The position numbers and the translations under genes are program-made. The notes beneath the pieces were generated by a model that worked only from the letters and a program-made list of their open reading frames with translations, ran no database searches and was not told where the DNA came from. Positions 11,701 to 23,800 of a stretch of DNA of 64,000 bases are shown here, piece by piece. Source of the stretch: Rhynchopus euleeides (taxonomy: Eukaryota > Euglenozoa > Diplonemea > Diplonemida > Diplonemidae). The DNA lies in the NCBI GenBank assembly GCA_963210315.1, contig OY723273.1, forward strand, positions 2,284,322 to 2,348,321. Direction: 5' to 3'. Numbering within the stretch: position 1 is the first letter of the stretch; the number at the start of each line of letters is the position of its first letter.

Positions 11701-12240
11701 CGTGTCCAGGGGCCCCCCCACCCCCCCGACCCTGCAGTAGAGTTGGGGCCTTGCTCTGTGAAATTGACACCCGCAGATGATATTCTGGAAAATAAAAGAT
11801 TTTTTTTAAAAAAAATCCAGGCTGGATGTCGCTGTTGTTGTTCTGATTCCCGAGCGGCGAAGTGTATCGAGTTTCAAGTTTCGAAGGCATCACCACACTA
11901 CGCCCCCTGAAGGGGCGTGAGGGGGTTAGAACGGCGCCTTGCCCCCCCTCCTTCCGGGGAGGGGGAGTGGCCAACCACCCACAGGATCCCCCAACTGCGT
12001 CAAGACAACAACCACTGCTGTCAAGACTTGCCACACCCTCACCCGTCTTCACGAACTGGGAAAATAAATGGTGCGTTGAACCCAAGGCTGTTGTGCAAGA
12101 TATGTGGAACCACATCATGCGACCTCGCCACAACGCAAAGGCGTGTGTCTCATGAGCAAGGCGCTCGACAACACTTTCTCCTCCCTTACCCCTCTCGCCT
12201 CTCGCCCGGAGTTCTCTTCGGGTTCATGTTTTGTTTTTAC
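11701..12240. other. Intergenic, no supported gene
   Basis: I see no recognisable gene. The minus-strand frame at 11681-12133 runs out of the AT-rich repeat and has no motif. Confidence 0.5.
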
Positions 12241-12450
12241 TCGTTACGAAGGACGAAGCGCAAGCGAAGTCGCGAAGTAACGAAGGGAAATCGCACGACT
12301 GAAAGCTTTAGGATTATCACCTTGAATGCACTTTCACAGGGCCTCATCACGGCCTTGAGACAAATTGTGCGCGCTCGAAATGTCGTTCGGGGGCTGTCTT
12401 GAACAGTTTCTGACAGGGGTGTTTCTACCATGAAGCGAAGGAGGGTGGTT
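12241..12450 (+). repeat. Diverged solo copy of the large-foldback arm interior
   Basis: The order TTACGAAGG...GCGAAG, AACGAAGGGAAATCG, ACGACTGAA, AGGATTA, CACC, CACAGGGCCTCA matches 7074-7160 in the left arm. The later part matches 3594-3725. It is clearly diverged and is not flanked by the AT-rich tracts, so it looks like an old fragment. Confidence 0.55.
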
Positions 12451-12899
12451 TCTGTTGCTTTATTTTAGCCTGAGGGTTCTTCGCGATAAAACCTCAGCCC
12501 CTCCCCGCAGCTTGAGAGCAGTAAACCTTTCGGCGTATCCCCCCCCATGATCGACGCCATAAAATAACGCCGTTTGTTTCTCGACAAGCTTCGCACAACA
12601 ACAAAAAAATGGGGGTGCAAAAATTTAAAAGGGGGGGGGGGGAACCAGTGGCTGGGGTAATTTTCTGGGGGGTCGCTTACAGCCCCGGGGGGGGGGGGGG
12701 GGGGGCTGGCGTGCAGGGTGCAGGCAGCGCGCGCAAATGCGGCCTGTTTCCGGGTGCCCGCGCGCTGCCGGCGACCGTGCACCCGAGGTGCACGGTTTGG
12801 GCTGAATCTGGGTGACGTACGAGTAGGGCTCCCACCCTGAAAATGGGCTACCTGCGGTCACTCCAGGTACCTGACATCACCCGAAAGTGACCCAAAATC
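12451..12899. other. Intergenic with long G runs, no supported gene
   Basis: G runs of 10 and about 18 occur near 12637-12648 and 12687-12706. A short hairpin, ACCGTGCAC/GTGCACGGT, lies at 12775-12797. No coding signal was found. Confidence 0.5.
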
Positions 12900-13790
12900 A
12901 GCGGGACCCCCTCCTCGGGTGTTCCGAAACCCCTTTCTTTTGACTATTTGGAATCTGTGCGGATCGTAGTGGGGTCACACTGTGGGTCGAGGTGTCAAGC
13001 TTCACCCATGAAATGTGGGTCTGATTCAGGGTCTGGTCATAGGAGGCTGGCCCACAGGAGGATGTGACTGGGAGGCAGCCACACCAGCCCACCCACCCAG
13101 CGGGACCCCCTCCACGGGTATTCCAAAACCCCGTTCTTCTGAACGTTTGGAACTTTTGCGAATCGTAGTGGGGTCACTTTGTGGGTCTAGGAGCCAAACA
13201 CCGTCCATGAAATGTGCCTCTGGTTCAGGGGCTGTCCTAAGGGAATGTGACTGGGAGGCAGCCACACCCACCCACCCAGCGGGACCCCCTCCACGGGTGT
13301 TCCAAAACCCCTTTCTTTTGAACGTTTGGAATTTGTGCGGATCACAGTGGGGTCACTTTGGTGGTGTGCGAGCCAAGCGTCACCCATGAAACACGGGTCT
13401 AGTTCAGGGGCTGGTCAGCGTGGCTGGGAGGCAGTCAGCCCACACCCCACCCACCCACCCAGTGGGACCCCCTCCTCGGGTGTTCCAAAACCCCTTTCTT
13501 TTGAACGTTTGGAATTTTTGCGGATCACAGTGGGGTCACTTTGGTGGTGTACGAGCCAAGTTTCGCCCATGAAACGTGGGTCTGGTTCAGGGACTGGTCA
13601 TGGGTGAAGGTGGCTGGGAGGCAGCCACCTTCACCAGCCCACACCCCACCCCACCTACCCACCCAGCGGGACCCCCCCCTCGGATTTTCCAAAAACCCGT
13701 TCTTTGGGATATTTGGGATCCGTGCGGATTGTGGTGGGGTCATTTTGGTCATGGGGTGCCTATTGACACCACTTACTGGGAAATGCCAAT
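12900..13790 (+). repeat. Tandem array of ~180-214-bp GC-rich repeats, 5 copies
   Basis: Copies begin at AG(C/T)GGGACCCC at 12900, 13099, 13278, 13461 and 13675. Each carries CGGGTGTTCC (or close), CTTTCTTTTGAACG, TTTGGAA(T/C), GCGGATC(A/G)(C/T)AGTGGGGTCA, a central CATGAAA(C/T)(A/G)(C/T)G and a CTGGGAGGCAG end. Spacings are 199, 179, 183 and 214 bp. The last copy is diverged and matches the isolated copy at 2125-2275 best. The open frames across the array vary with copy length and show no conserved protein, so I read it as non-coding repeat. Confidence 0.8.
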
Positions 13791-14735
13791 TGGGTAAAAG
13801 TACCCCCCCCCCCCCTGTACAGGTACAAGGGGGGGGGGTCCTTTCCTACAGGTGCGGGAGGTAGCCAGTGTACCCCCCCCCCCCCCCCTGTCCCCCACTT
13901 TGCGAGGGACCCCCCCCCCCCCCCCCGACCAGGGTGGGGGTCACCCAAAATTTCGAGGAAATCCTGGTGTCACCCTGAAAACCTGGGTCGCCAGCCTGAC
14001 CTCAGCCCGCGGGGAGCCCCCCCCCCCCGGCCAGCCCCCTGCTTACAGTACCCCGGCGTTAAGCCAGCCACTGGGGGGAACCTTGAAAAAACTTTAAAAG
14101 ATGGGCCCCTTTTTCTCGGTGACAACTGACAGTCTGTCAACACACGCCAAAAAACAAAAAAACAAAAAAAAAGCCACAATAGACCCACACATCTTAATAC
14201 CTGCACTGCATCGCGAAAGAACCCCCCCCCCTCCCTCCAGTTTCCTTTGCTTTTTTGCCCCCCCCCCCCCTGGACCTCCTCCTTTACCCCCGCCCCCCCC
14301 CCCCCCCCCCCACCCGGCGAGGCCGGAAGAACATTACGAGAGCGAGGGTGGGGGGGTGACGGGAAAGGGGGACGGGTGTGTGGGCTCCCAACCCGAGACG
14401 TCCGGCCTCCAGTCGAGAGAGGGGGAGAGGGAGGGGAGGGCTCCAGTTCCAGAGAGCCTGCTCCTCTCCCTGCGGACCCTCTTGGACGCTGGCGGCACGG
14501 GGCTCGGCGGGGGGGGGGGGTTGTCGGCTCTGGGCGTCACGCCTCGACGACACCCCGCACCCGCACCCGCCCCCCACCCCCTTCCCCCCAGTACCATGAG
14601 GAAATCAAGAGGCTGGGATGGTGCTGCCGAATCCCCCACCCCCACCCACCCCTCATGCACACCGGCTGTGCCACCTGCCCCTTCCCTTGATGTGGTGCAG
14701 AGAGCTTGTGCTTCCGTCTGCTGTTCCTGCATTGC
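13791..14735. other. Intergenic, extreme C/G homopolymers; gene-proximal upstream region
   Basis: C runs of 12-28 bases and G runs of 9-10 bases recur, for example near 13802-13815, 13872-13889, 13909-13925, 14259-14270 and 14290-14310. The + strand frame at 14101-14754 is mostly poly-proline and arises from these runs. The region directly precedes the giant gene and could hold its promoter, but no defined element was found. Confidence 0.55.
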
Positions 14736-14818
14736 ATGTGTGTGTGTGTGTTGATCACTTTTTAGGTGGGTTAACCCTGCACGGGTCCTAGCCCACCCCC
14801 TGTGTGTGTGTGTGTGTG
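14736..14818 (+). repeat. Two (TG)n microsatellites upstream of the giant gene
   Basis: TG dinucleotide runs lie at about 14736-14751 and 14800-14817, separated by a TTTTTAG-containing stretch. The second run ends about 25 nt before the first candidate ATG at 14842. Confidence 0.8.
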
Positions 14819-14841
14819 GCACGTTCCCCTTTTGCCAGAGG

Positions 14842-17800
14842 ATGCAGCGGACACCACCACCCAACAGGAGGATATCCAGGATGACGGGGCCATCGCCGAT
14901 GGGCTGGGGGTTGAGATGCCTTGCGTTGCTGAGCGTGGCTGTCGGCAAATCGTGTGCCAGCACAGCAGGTGTGACGGTGAACCCGACTGTCATCACCACC
15001 ACCGAGGTGGGAGGCACTGCGCAGTTCACAGTGGTCCTCAACACGCAGCCCGCCCAGTCCGTATCGATAGCCGTCTCAAGCAGCTCCGCTGAAGGGTCTG
15101 TGACTGCAGGGGCAGCCCTGACTTTCTTGCCCGGAAACTGGAACGTGGCGCAGACAGTGACTGTGACAGGCAACCAAGATGCTGTCGACGACGGCGATGT
15201 CGCTTATACCATCGAAACGGGGCTTGTCGTGTCCACTGATCCTGTGTACAGCGGGATGGTTGTGGCGAACGTCGCGGCAACCAACATCGACGATGACACA
15301 TCGGGTGTTACGATGACGCCACTGGCAGGCCTTGTGACTGCAGAGCCTGCCGGTGCTGCCGTGTTCACCGTCGTGCTCGACACACAGCCCACAGCAGCAG
15401 TCGCAATCAACTTCGTGTCGAGCGACGCTACCGAAGGGAGCGTGAACCCTGCAGGCGTGACGTTCCTTCCGGCGGACTATTCTGTTGCCCAGACAGTGAC
15501 CCTCACAGCAGTGGACGACAGTGTTGCCGACGGGACTGTGGCGTACTCTGTGTCGGCGACAATAGCAACAGCGGATGCGACTTATACTGGCATGGTGCTT
15601 CCTGTCATCACCGCGCAGACGACTGACGACGACACGGCGGGCATCGACATCACTGCCGCAGCGATGCTGACCACCACGGAAGCAGGTGCGACCGCGTCGT
15701 ACACCGTGAAGCTTCGGTCACAGCCGACCGCGACTGTCACGATCCCTGTTGCCTCATCGGATACGTCAGAGGGGTCGGTGAGCCCCTCCACGCTCGTGTT
15801 CACCACCTTGGACTGGAATGCGGCGAAGACAGTGGTGATCACGGGTGTGAACGATGATGTTGACGATGGTAATGTTGCCTTCACCGTCATCACTGGTGCG
15901 GCGACAAGTCCGGATGCTGTGTATCACGGCATGTCTGGCGTGGCGGTGGGTGTGACGAACACCGACGATGACACCGTCGGCTTCACAGTCTCTGCAACTG
16001 CTCTGGCGACATCGGAGGGCGGGGTGGCAGCCGTGTTCACAGTGGTGCTCAACACCCAGCCAACGGCGACTGTCACGCTCCCTCTGGCCTCCTCGGACAC
16101 GACGGAGGGGACTGCAAGCACGCTCTCACTGACGTTCACGAGTGCGAATTGGAATCAACCCCAGACGGTGACGATCACAGGTGTGGATGACAACCTTGAT
16201 GACGGGGACCAAGCCTACAATGTGGTGTTTGCTGCGGCGCTGAGCGGGGACCCGCTGTATCAAGGCCAGAAGCCGGCCGACATACCCGCCGTCAATTCGG
16301 ACAACGACGTTGCCGGTGTGACTGTGACGCCCACCACCGGGCTCCAGACCTCTGAAGCAGGCGCATCTGCCACGTTCACTGTGCAGCTGAATACGGCACC
16401 CACGGCTCCTGTGACCTTCCCGGTTGTCAGCCTGACCCCCACCGAAGGCACAGTCGACAAGGCCACCCTGTCCTTCGACACCGCCACATGGGCCACGCCG
16501 CAGACGGTCACTGTCACAGGGGTGCAGGACCTGGTGCAGGATGGTCCTGTACCTTATACTGTTGCGCTGCAGGCTGCCACAAGCACTGACGCAAAGTACA
16601 ACACCTTCGATCCAGCAGATGTGGCACTCATCAACAACGATGACGATGCGGCTGGCGTTACCATCACACCGACTTCGATGCTGGTGACGACGGAAGCGGG
16701 TGGCACTGCGCAGTTCACTGTTGTTCTCAATTCGATGCCGACACAGACTGTCACAATCGGCCTGACAAGCAGCAACCCGGCGGAGGGCACTGTGCCCCCG
16801 ACCGTGACATTCACGACACAAGACTGGATGACTGCGCAGGCCATCACGGTCACCGGGGTTCCCGACGACGTGGATGACGGGGATGTGTCGTTCACGGTCA
16901 TCACGGCTAACACAGCGAGTGCGGACCCCAACTACAACGCCATTGATGTGCCTGACGTGTCGGCAACCAACACGGATGACGACACCGCAGCTGTCATCTT
17001 CAACCCAACTGCGGGCCTCACGACTACAGAGGCTGGTGGCACAGCTACCTTCGCTGTGCGCCTGGCGTCGAAGCCCGTCCAGCCCGTCACCCTTACACTT
17101 GCATCTTCTAACACAGGCGAGGGCATCCCAACGCCTGCGTCGCTGACATTCACTGATATGACATGGAATGCCGACCAGATGGTCATTGTCACAGGGCAGA
17201 ACGATGCTGTGGTGGACGGCACCATTGCATACACGATCTCGACCACTGTCACGACGACCGACACTGCTTACGCCGCTGTCGTGGTTCCCACCGTGTCCGC
17301 TGCCAACACAGACGACGATGCGGCCGGCATAACAGTCACTTCTGCCGCAGTTCTTGCGCTGACTGAAGGCGGGGGTTCTGCCACGTACACCATCCAGCTG
17401 ACGTCGCAGCCGACTGCCGACGTCACCGTGCCGGTCCAGTCATCGGACACGACGGAGGGGACGGCATCCCCGCTGTCGATTGCATTCACAACACTCAACT
17501 GGAACGTGCCGCAGACTGTGACGGTGGTCGGGGTGAACGACGCTGTTGACGATGGTGACGTTGCCTTCTTCCTCTCAAACGGCCCTGCGGCCAGCACGGA
17601 TCCGAACTACCAGGGACGGCAGGGGACTAATGTGCAAGCATCAACCGCCGATGACGACACAGCGAGCATCACCGTCACACCACAGGCAGGACTGACGACC
17701 ACTGAAGCAGGCGGGACGGCCACCTTCACTGTGCAACTCACGTCACAGCCACTCGGCGAGGTGACGGTGCCTGTCAGCACGTCGGATGCGAGTGAAGGTA

Positions 17801-20800
17801 GTGTCACGCCGGCGGTGATTTCTTTCAAGGCTGAGGGCTGGTCCGTTGCCCAGACGGTGACCGTCTCGGGCCTCGATGACAGCGAAGCAGACGGCGATGT
17901 TGCATTCTTCGTGCTTCTTGCAGCAGCTTCCAGCATCGACACCCAGTACCACGGGATGGACCCTGCAAACGTGGCGTGCACGAATACCGACGATGACATT
18001 GTAGGTGTCACAGTGCAACCGACGACTGGTCTCACCACGACTGAAGCCGGTGCGACGGCAACCTTCACAGTCGTTCTGAAGTCGCAGCCCAGCGCCAGCG
18101 TCACGATCCCTGTTGCTTCTTCTCGCCCGACTGAAGGGACAGTCTCGCCTGCACAGCTGGTTTTCAGCCCTCTGGCTTGGAACACGCCACAAACCGTGAC
18201 GGTAGTTGGTGTGCCCGACGCTGTCGACGACGGGAACCAGGCGTACACCGTGCAGCTGGGTGCCGCGACGAGCACTGATGCGAAGTACCAAAACATCGAT
18301 CCTGATGACGTCGCGGTTGTCAACAGTGACTTGAACACTGCAGGCATTACTGTCTCCCCGACTGCAGGCCTCACGACATCCGAAGCAGGTGGTCAGGCTC
18401 GCTTCACAGTGGTCCTCAACACGCAGCCACTGGGGGCAGTCACCATCGGGATCACCACCAATGCACAGGAGGCGACGCTTTCGTCTCCTTCGGTGACCTT
18501 CACGACAGCGAACTGGAACCAAGCGCAGGAAGTTGTGGTGACAGGCAGAGACGACAGCATCGATGATGGCGACGTTGCTTACACCGTGGTTCTGGGACTT
18601 GCGTCGAGCCCTGCAGATACAACGTATAATGGGATCGATGCTGCCGATGTGCAGCTCACCAACACTGACGACGACACCGCCGGGGTGTCAGTCACACCGG
18701 CTGTTGGCCTCACTACCAGCGAAGCAGGTGGAACTGCAACCTTCAACGTGCAACTGGTCACCGAACCTACAGCTACCGTCACTGTGACCTTCTCATCGTC
18801 TACCACAACGGAGGGGACAGTCGCGCCTGCAACATGCGTTTTCACCGCAGCCACGTGGGCAACACCGCAGGCAGTGACGGTGACTGGTGTTGATGAGAAG
18901 ATCGCTGACGGCAACGTAGATTACACTATTGTGACAGGCATCATGACCAGTGACGTGCTGTACGCTGCCATCGACCCTGTGGATGTCACTGTTCATTCCA
19001 TCGACGACGACAGCCCGAGCCTTGTCCTGGCGTCGCACACCAACCTCGCGGTGTCCGAGGCAGGGACGACAGCAACGTACACCGTCTCGCTTGGCTCGCA
19101 GCCTGTGCAGCCTGTGACCGTCCCCATTACACCACAGAGCAGCGAGGTCACTGTCTCACCGACGTCGCTGACCTTTGCTCCCAACAGCTGGAACACACTG
19201 CAAACCGTCACGGTGAGTGCTGTCAATGATGATGTCGATGACGGCGACCTTGCCTTTACAATCGGCAGTGGACCTACCACGAGCACAGACCCGATGTACC
19301 AGGGCATCGTCGGGACACTTGCCAGTGGCGTAGCTGCTGACGACGACACAGTCGGTGTCACAATTCTTCCCATCACGGGGCTGGTAACCACAGAGGCAGG
19401 GCAATCCACGACGTTCACATTAGTCCTCTCGTCGCAGCCGACAGGCACTGTCACGATACCACTTCTCAGCGGGAATACAGCAGAGGTGACCGTCAACCCT
19501 GGTAGTGTCGCATTCGACACCGGTAACTGGAATGTGCCGCAGACGGTGACCTTGTCTGGCGTTGACGACCAGGCTGCGGACGGCGATCAGGTGGTCGCAG
19601 TGACGACATCGGCAGCGCAGAGTAGCGATGCGAAGTATCGAGGCTTCGACGCGGTAGACCTCACAGTCACCAACACAGACGATGACGTCGTGGGCATTGT
19701 CGCTACCACCACAGGGACAGAAACATCTGAAGGTGGAGCATCTGTTGACATCGTCGTCCGTCTCAACACCATGCCGACAGCAGATGTGACCGTGCCCCTT
19801 GTCTCCACGCTGACCGCGGAGGGTACGCCCACCCCGTCGTCGTTAACTTTTGCGCCTGCAAACTGGAATATCCCTCAAACGGTGCGCGTCAACGGTGTTG
19901 ACGACAATGTTGTGGATGGCACTGTGGCGTACCTCATCAACATCGGTGCGGCGACTTCAACTGATGCAAAATACAACTCGCAGACTGCAACCCCTGTCGC
20001 ACTGACCAACACTGACAACGACGCTGCCGGGTTTACGATCACACCGACCAAAGTGAGCACCACAGAAGCCGGGGGCGTCGGCACATTCACAGTGGTTCTG
20101 AAGTCTCAGCCCTCAGCCACGGTGACACTCCCACTGTCTTCGAGCGATACGGCCGAGGCTACTCCGTCGCCTGGGTCCTTGTCGTTTACAGCTGCAAACT
20201 GGAACGTCCCGCAGGTGGTGACCGTCACTGGGGTAGACGATGCTGTTGCCGACGGTACGCGGCAGTACGTGATAGTGACGGGGACTGCGACAGGTGCGGA
20301 TGTGCAGTATGCGGGTGTGAACCCTGTCGATGTGACGGGCGAGAATGCGGACAACGACGCAGCAGGGATTGTGGTCAACCCTCCGACGGCCATGCCTGGT
20401 GAGAATGGTGACATCGGTGTGTTCACGGTCGCCCTGGGGTCGCGACCGACAGCAACCGTTGTGATCCCCCTTGTGTCTGCCAACACCCAGGAGGGCAGTA
20501 TGCTGACGACGAGCCTCACCTTCACGCCAGCAGACTGGAATGTTCCACAAAACGTTCGTGTTCAGGGTGTCGACGACCGTATCGTGGATGGCAACGTTGC
20601 CTTTACTGTGAAGGTGGACCCAGCAGTGAGCAGCGACGGGAACTACAACGGCCTCGACGCCTCTGATGTGCAGATGACTAACACCGACAACGATGCTGCT
20701 GGTATCGCTGTAGCTCCCACAGCCTCACTCGTCACCACTGAGTTCGGCTCCACAGCCACGTTTGTCATCAGCCTCAACGCGGAGCCGACAGCGGGTGTCG

Positions 20801-23800
20801 TCATTGACCTGGCGAGCAGCAATGTGCAGGAGGGCGCTGTGTCCAGCCCAAGTGTTACCTTCACACCTCTCACGTGGAACACCCCGCAGACAGTCACAGT
20901 GACTGGGCAGGATGACTCGGTGGCGGACGGGAATGTGGCATACTTTATCACAACAAGCGCCGCTTCAAGCGCAGATCCGGCGTTCAACGGCCTGGATGTC
21001 CCAGATGTTGGCGTCACCAACAACGACGATGACACTCCAGGGTTCACTGTGAGCCCGCTGACAGGCACGACGACTGAGCAGGGCAGCACAATGAGTTTCA
21101 CAGTCGTGCTCAACACGCAGCCTGCGTCACAGGTGTCTGTGCAAGTCTCGAGCAGCGATTTGACGGAGGGTGTGGTGATGCCGGCGCAGGTTGTGTTCCT
21201 CCCATCGAATTGGAACGCACCACAGACGGTTGTTGTATCAGGTGTGGACGACACCATCGACGACGGCGATGTTTCCTACAACGTTGTAACCACGGCCGCT
21301 GTCAGCAGTGACCCTCAGTACAGCTCGATGGACCCTCCAGATGTCCAACTGCAGAACACGGACGACGACACCGCAGGCATCACTGTCAATGCAGCGGCGG
21401 GGCTGCAAGTCAGCGAGGCCGGCGCAACTGCCACATTCACAGTTGTGCTGAACTCAGCACCGCTGCAGTCTGTGACGATCGCCCTCACCAGCAGTGCACC
21501 AACAGAAGGGTCTGTTTCCCCGGCATCTGTCATTTTTAGCAGCACCAACTGGAACACACCACAGACAGTGACGGTTACTGGCGTTGATGATAAGATCGAC
21601 GACGGCGACCAGGTCTTCAGCATTGTGACTGCAGCCGCCGTAAGTACCGACCCACTGTACAGTGGCATGGCTTCTTCAGATGTGACGCTGACGAACATTG
21701 ATGACGATGCATCAGGCATCACAGTCAGTAAGAGCGCTGTGAACACGTCCGAGCCTTCCTCGACAGACACCATCACAATCGTCCTCCTCAGCGAGCCCCG
21801 AAGCCAGGTCGTCGTCCCTTTCTCGGTTGACACACCTACAGAAGCAGGACTGAGTGCCACGTCGCTGACCTTCACCCCGACGAACTGGAAAACACCACAG
21901 ACCCTGACTGTTACTGGCATCGACGACCTTGTCGCGGACGGCACACAGGCGTACCAGATCATCTTCGGGTCCACCCAGAGCACAGACGCGACATACGCAG
22001 GGGTGGCATTGGCGAACGTTGCGGGAGTGAACCGTGATGACGACAGTTCTGGTGTGGTGCTCACGACACAGCCCCCCCTGGTCACGTCGGAGGCTGGGGC
22101 CACGACGGGGTCCCGCATCAGCATCGCACTGTCTTCCCAGCCGACAGCTGACGTCATCGTTTCGTTGGACCTCCAGGCACTGGACACCACAGAAGGGACG
22201 GCGGCTCCGACCTCCTTTACCTTCACAGGGACCAACTGGAAGACACCACAGATCCTCACAGTGACAGGTGTCGACGATCTCATTGATGACGGAGACGTGC
22301 AGCACACGATCAAGTTTGTCGCCGTCGTCTCCACTGACAGCGTGTACAGTGGGATGGCCGTGAATGATGTGGTCGTGACCAACACAGACGACGACGCAGC
22401 AGGTGTTGTGCTTGACCCGGCGGGCCCTCTGGTCACATCAGAGGGAGGGAAGACTGCTTCGTTCACAATCAAGCTTGCCTCCGAGCCTGTCGCAGATGTG
22501 CGCATCGGCCTGGTGTCGAGCGACTTGACGGAAGGCACTCCCACGCCGTTGTTTGTCACCTTCTCACCCCTGACGTGGAATACCCCGCAAACAGTGTCAG
22601 TTGCGGGTGTGCAGGACCAGATCGACGACGGTGACATCCAGTACATGATCAACACGCAGCCCGCTGCCAGCACTGACCTTGTGTACAACGGTTACGATGG
22701 GAAGGATATGCAGGCCACAAACGAAGACGATGACACTTCCGGGGTGCGCGTGACTCCCACGTCGATGTTGCAGACTGACGAAGGTGGCACGAAGGCGACG
22801 TTCACTGTCTCCCTTGACACCGAGCCGACGGCCGACGTCAACATCCCTGTTGCCAGCTCCAACACCGGAGAGGCACGTGTGTCGCCTGCGAAGCTGACAT
22901 TCACCTCTACAAACTGGAACACGCCCCAGACTGTGACAGTGGCTGGTGTGAACGACGATGTGGACGACGGAGACCAGGCCTTCACTGTGACCCTCGGGGC
23001 TGCCGTGAGCAGCGACGTGCGGTACGGCATGACACCCCCTCCTCTGAACGGCATCAACCGTGACGACGACACCGCCGCAGTCCAAGTCGTTTCCGCCTCA
23101 ACTCCTCTGCGTACGCAGGAATCAGGCCAACCTGACAGCTTTACAGTGCAGCTCAAGACCCGGCCTACGTCCGAAGTGAAGATATCCCTCGGCACAAGTG
23201 ATGCGACGGAGGGCACTGTGTCACTGACCACACTCACCTTCCATACCCTCAACTGGAACACGCCGCAGACTGTGTCTGTCGCAGGTGTGGACGATCCCGA
23301 GCAGGACGGTGACATCGCGTATTCCGTGCGCTTCACAGGAGTCACAAGCACCGACCCGCAGTACGACAAGTTCTCAGTGCCTGATGTTCCCGCTGTCAAC
23401 GCAGACGACGACGTGGCGAACATCACCGTCTCGCCTGTGTCCGGCATCTCCACCACAGAGGCGGGGGGTACTGCAAGCTTTGTGGTGCAAGTCGCCTCTA
23501 AACCTGCCGTGGATGTGACAGTCCCCATCTCATCGAGCGACACGAGTGAAGGTGTGGTGATGCCAGCCTCTGTCCAGTTCACCCCTGCCAACTGGATGAA
23601 CCCTCAGACGGTCACTGTGACGGGTGTGGACGACATGCTTGCTGATGGCGCGCAGGCATACACCATCATCACCGGTGTGGCCGTGACCACTGACTTGGTA
23701 TACGCAGGGATGAACCCACCTGACGTGGAGGTGACGAATGACGATGATGAAATTGCTGCTGTGACCGTCACACCCTCACGCCTCTCTGTCCGCGAAGAGG

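Noticed and set aside
14101-14754. 217-residue proline-rich frame upstream of the giant gene
   Set aside because: Its length comes from poly-C runs; other frames through the same runs are equally open and no domain is seen.
14806-14841. Start of the giant protein at 14806
   Set aside because: That codon is GTG inside a TG microsatellite and gives a Cys/Val run. ATGs at 14842, 14881 and 14899 are better, and the last gives a good signal peptide.
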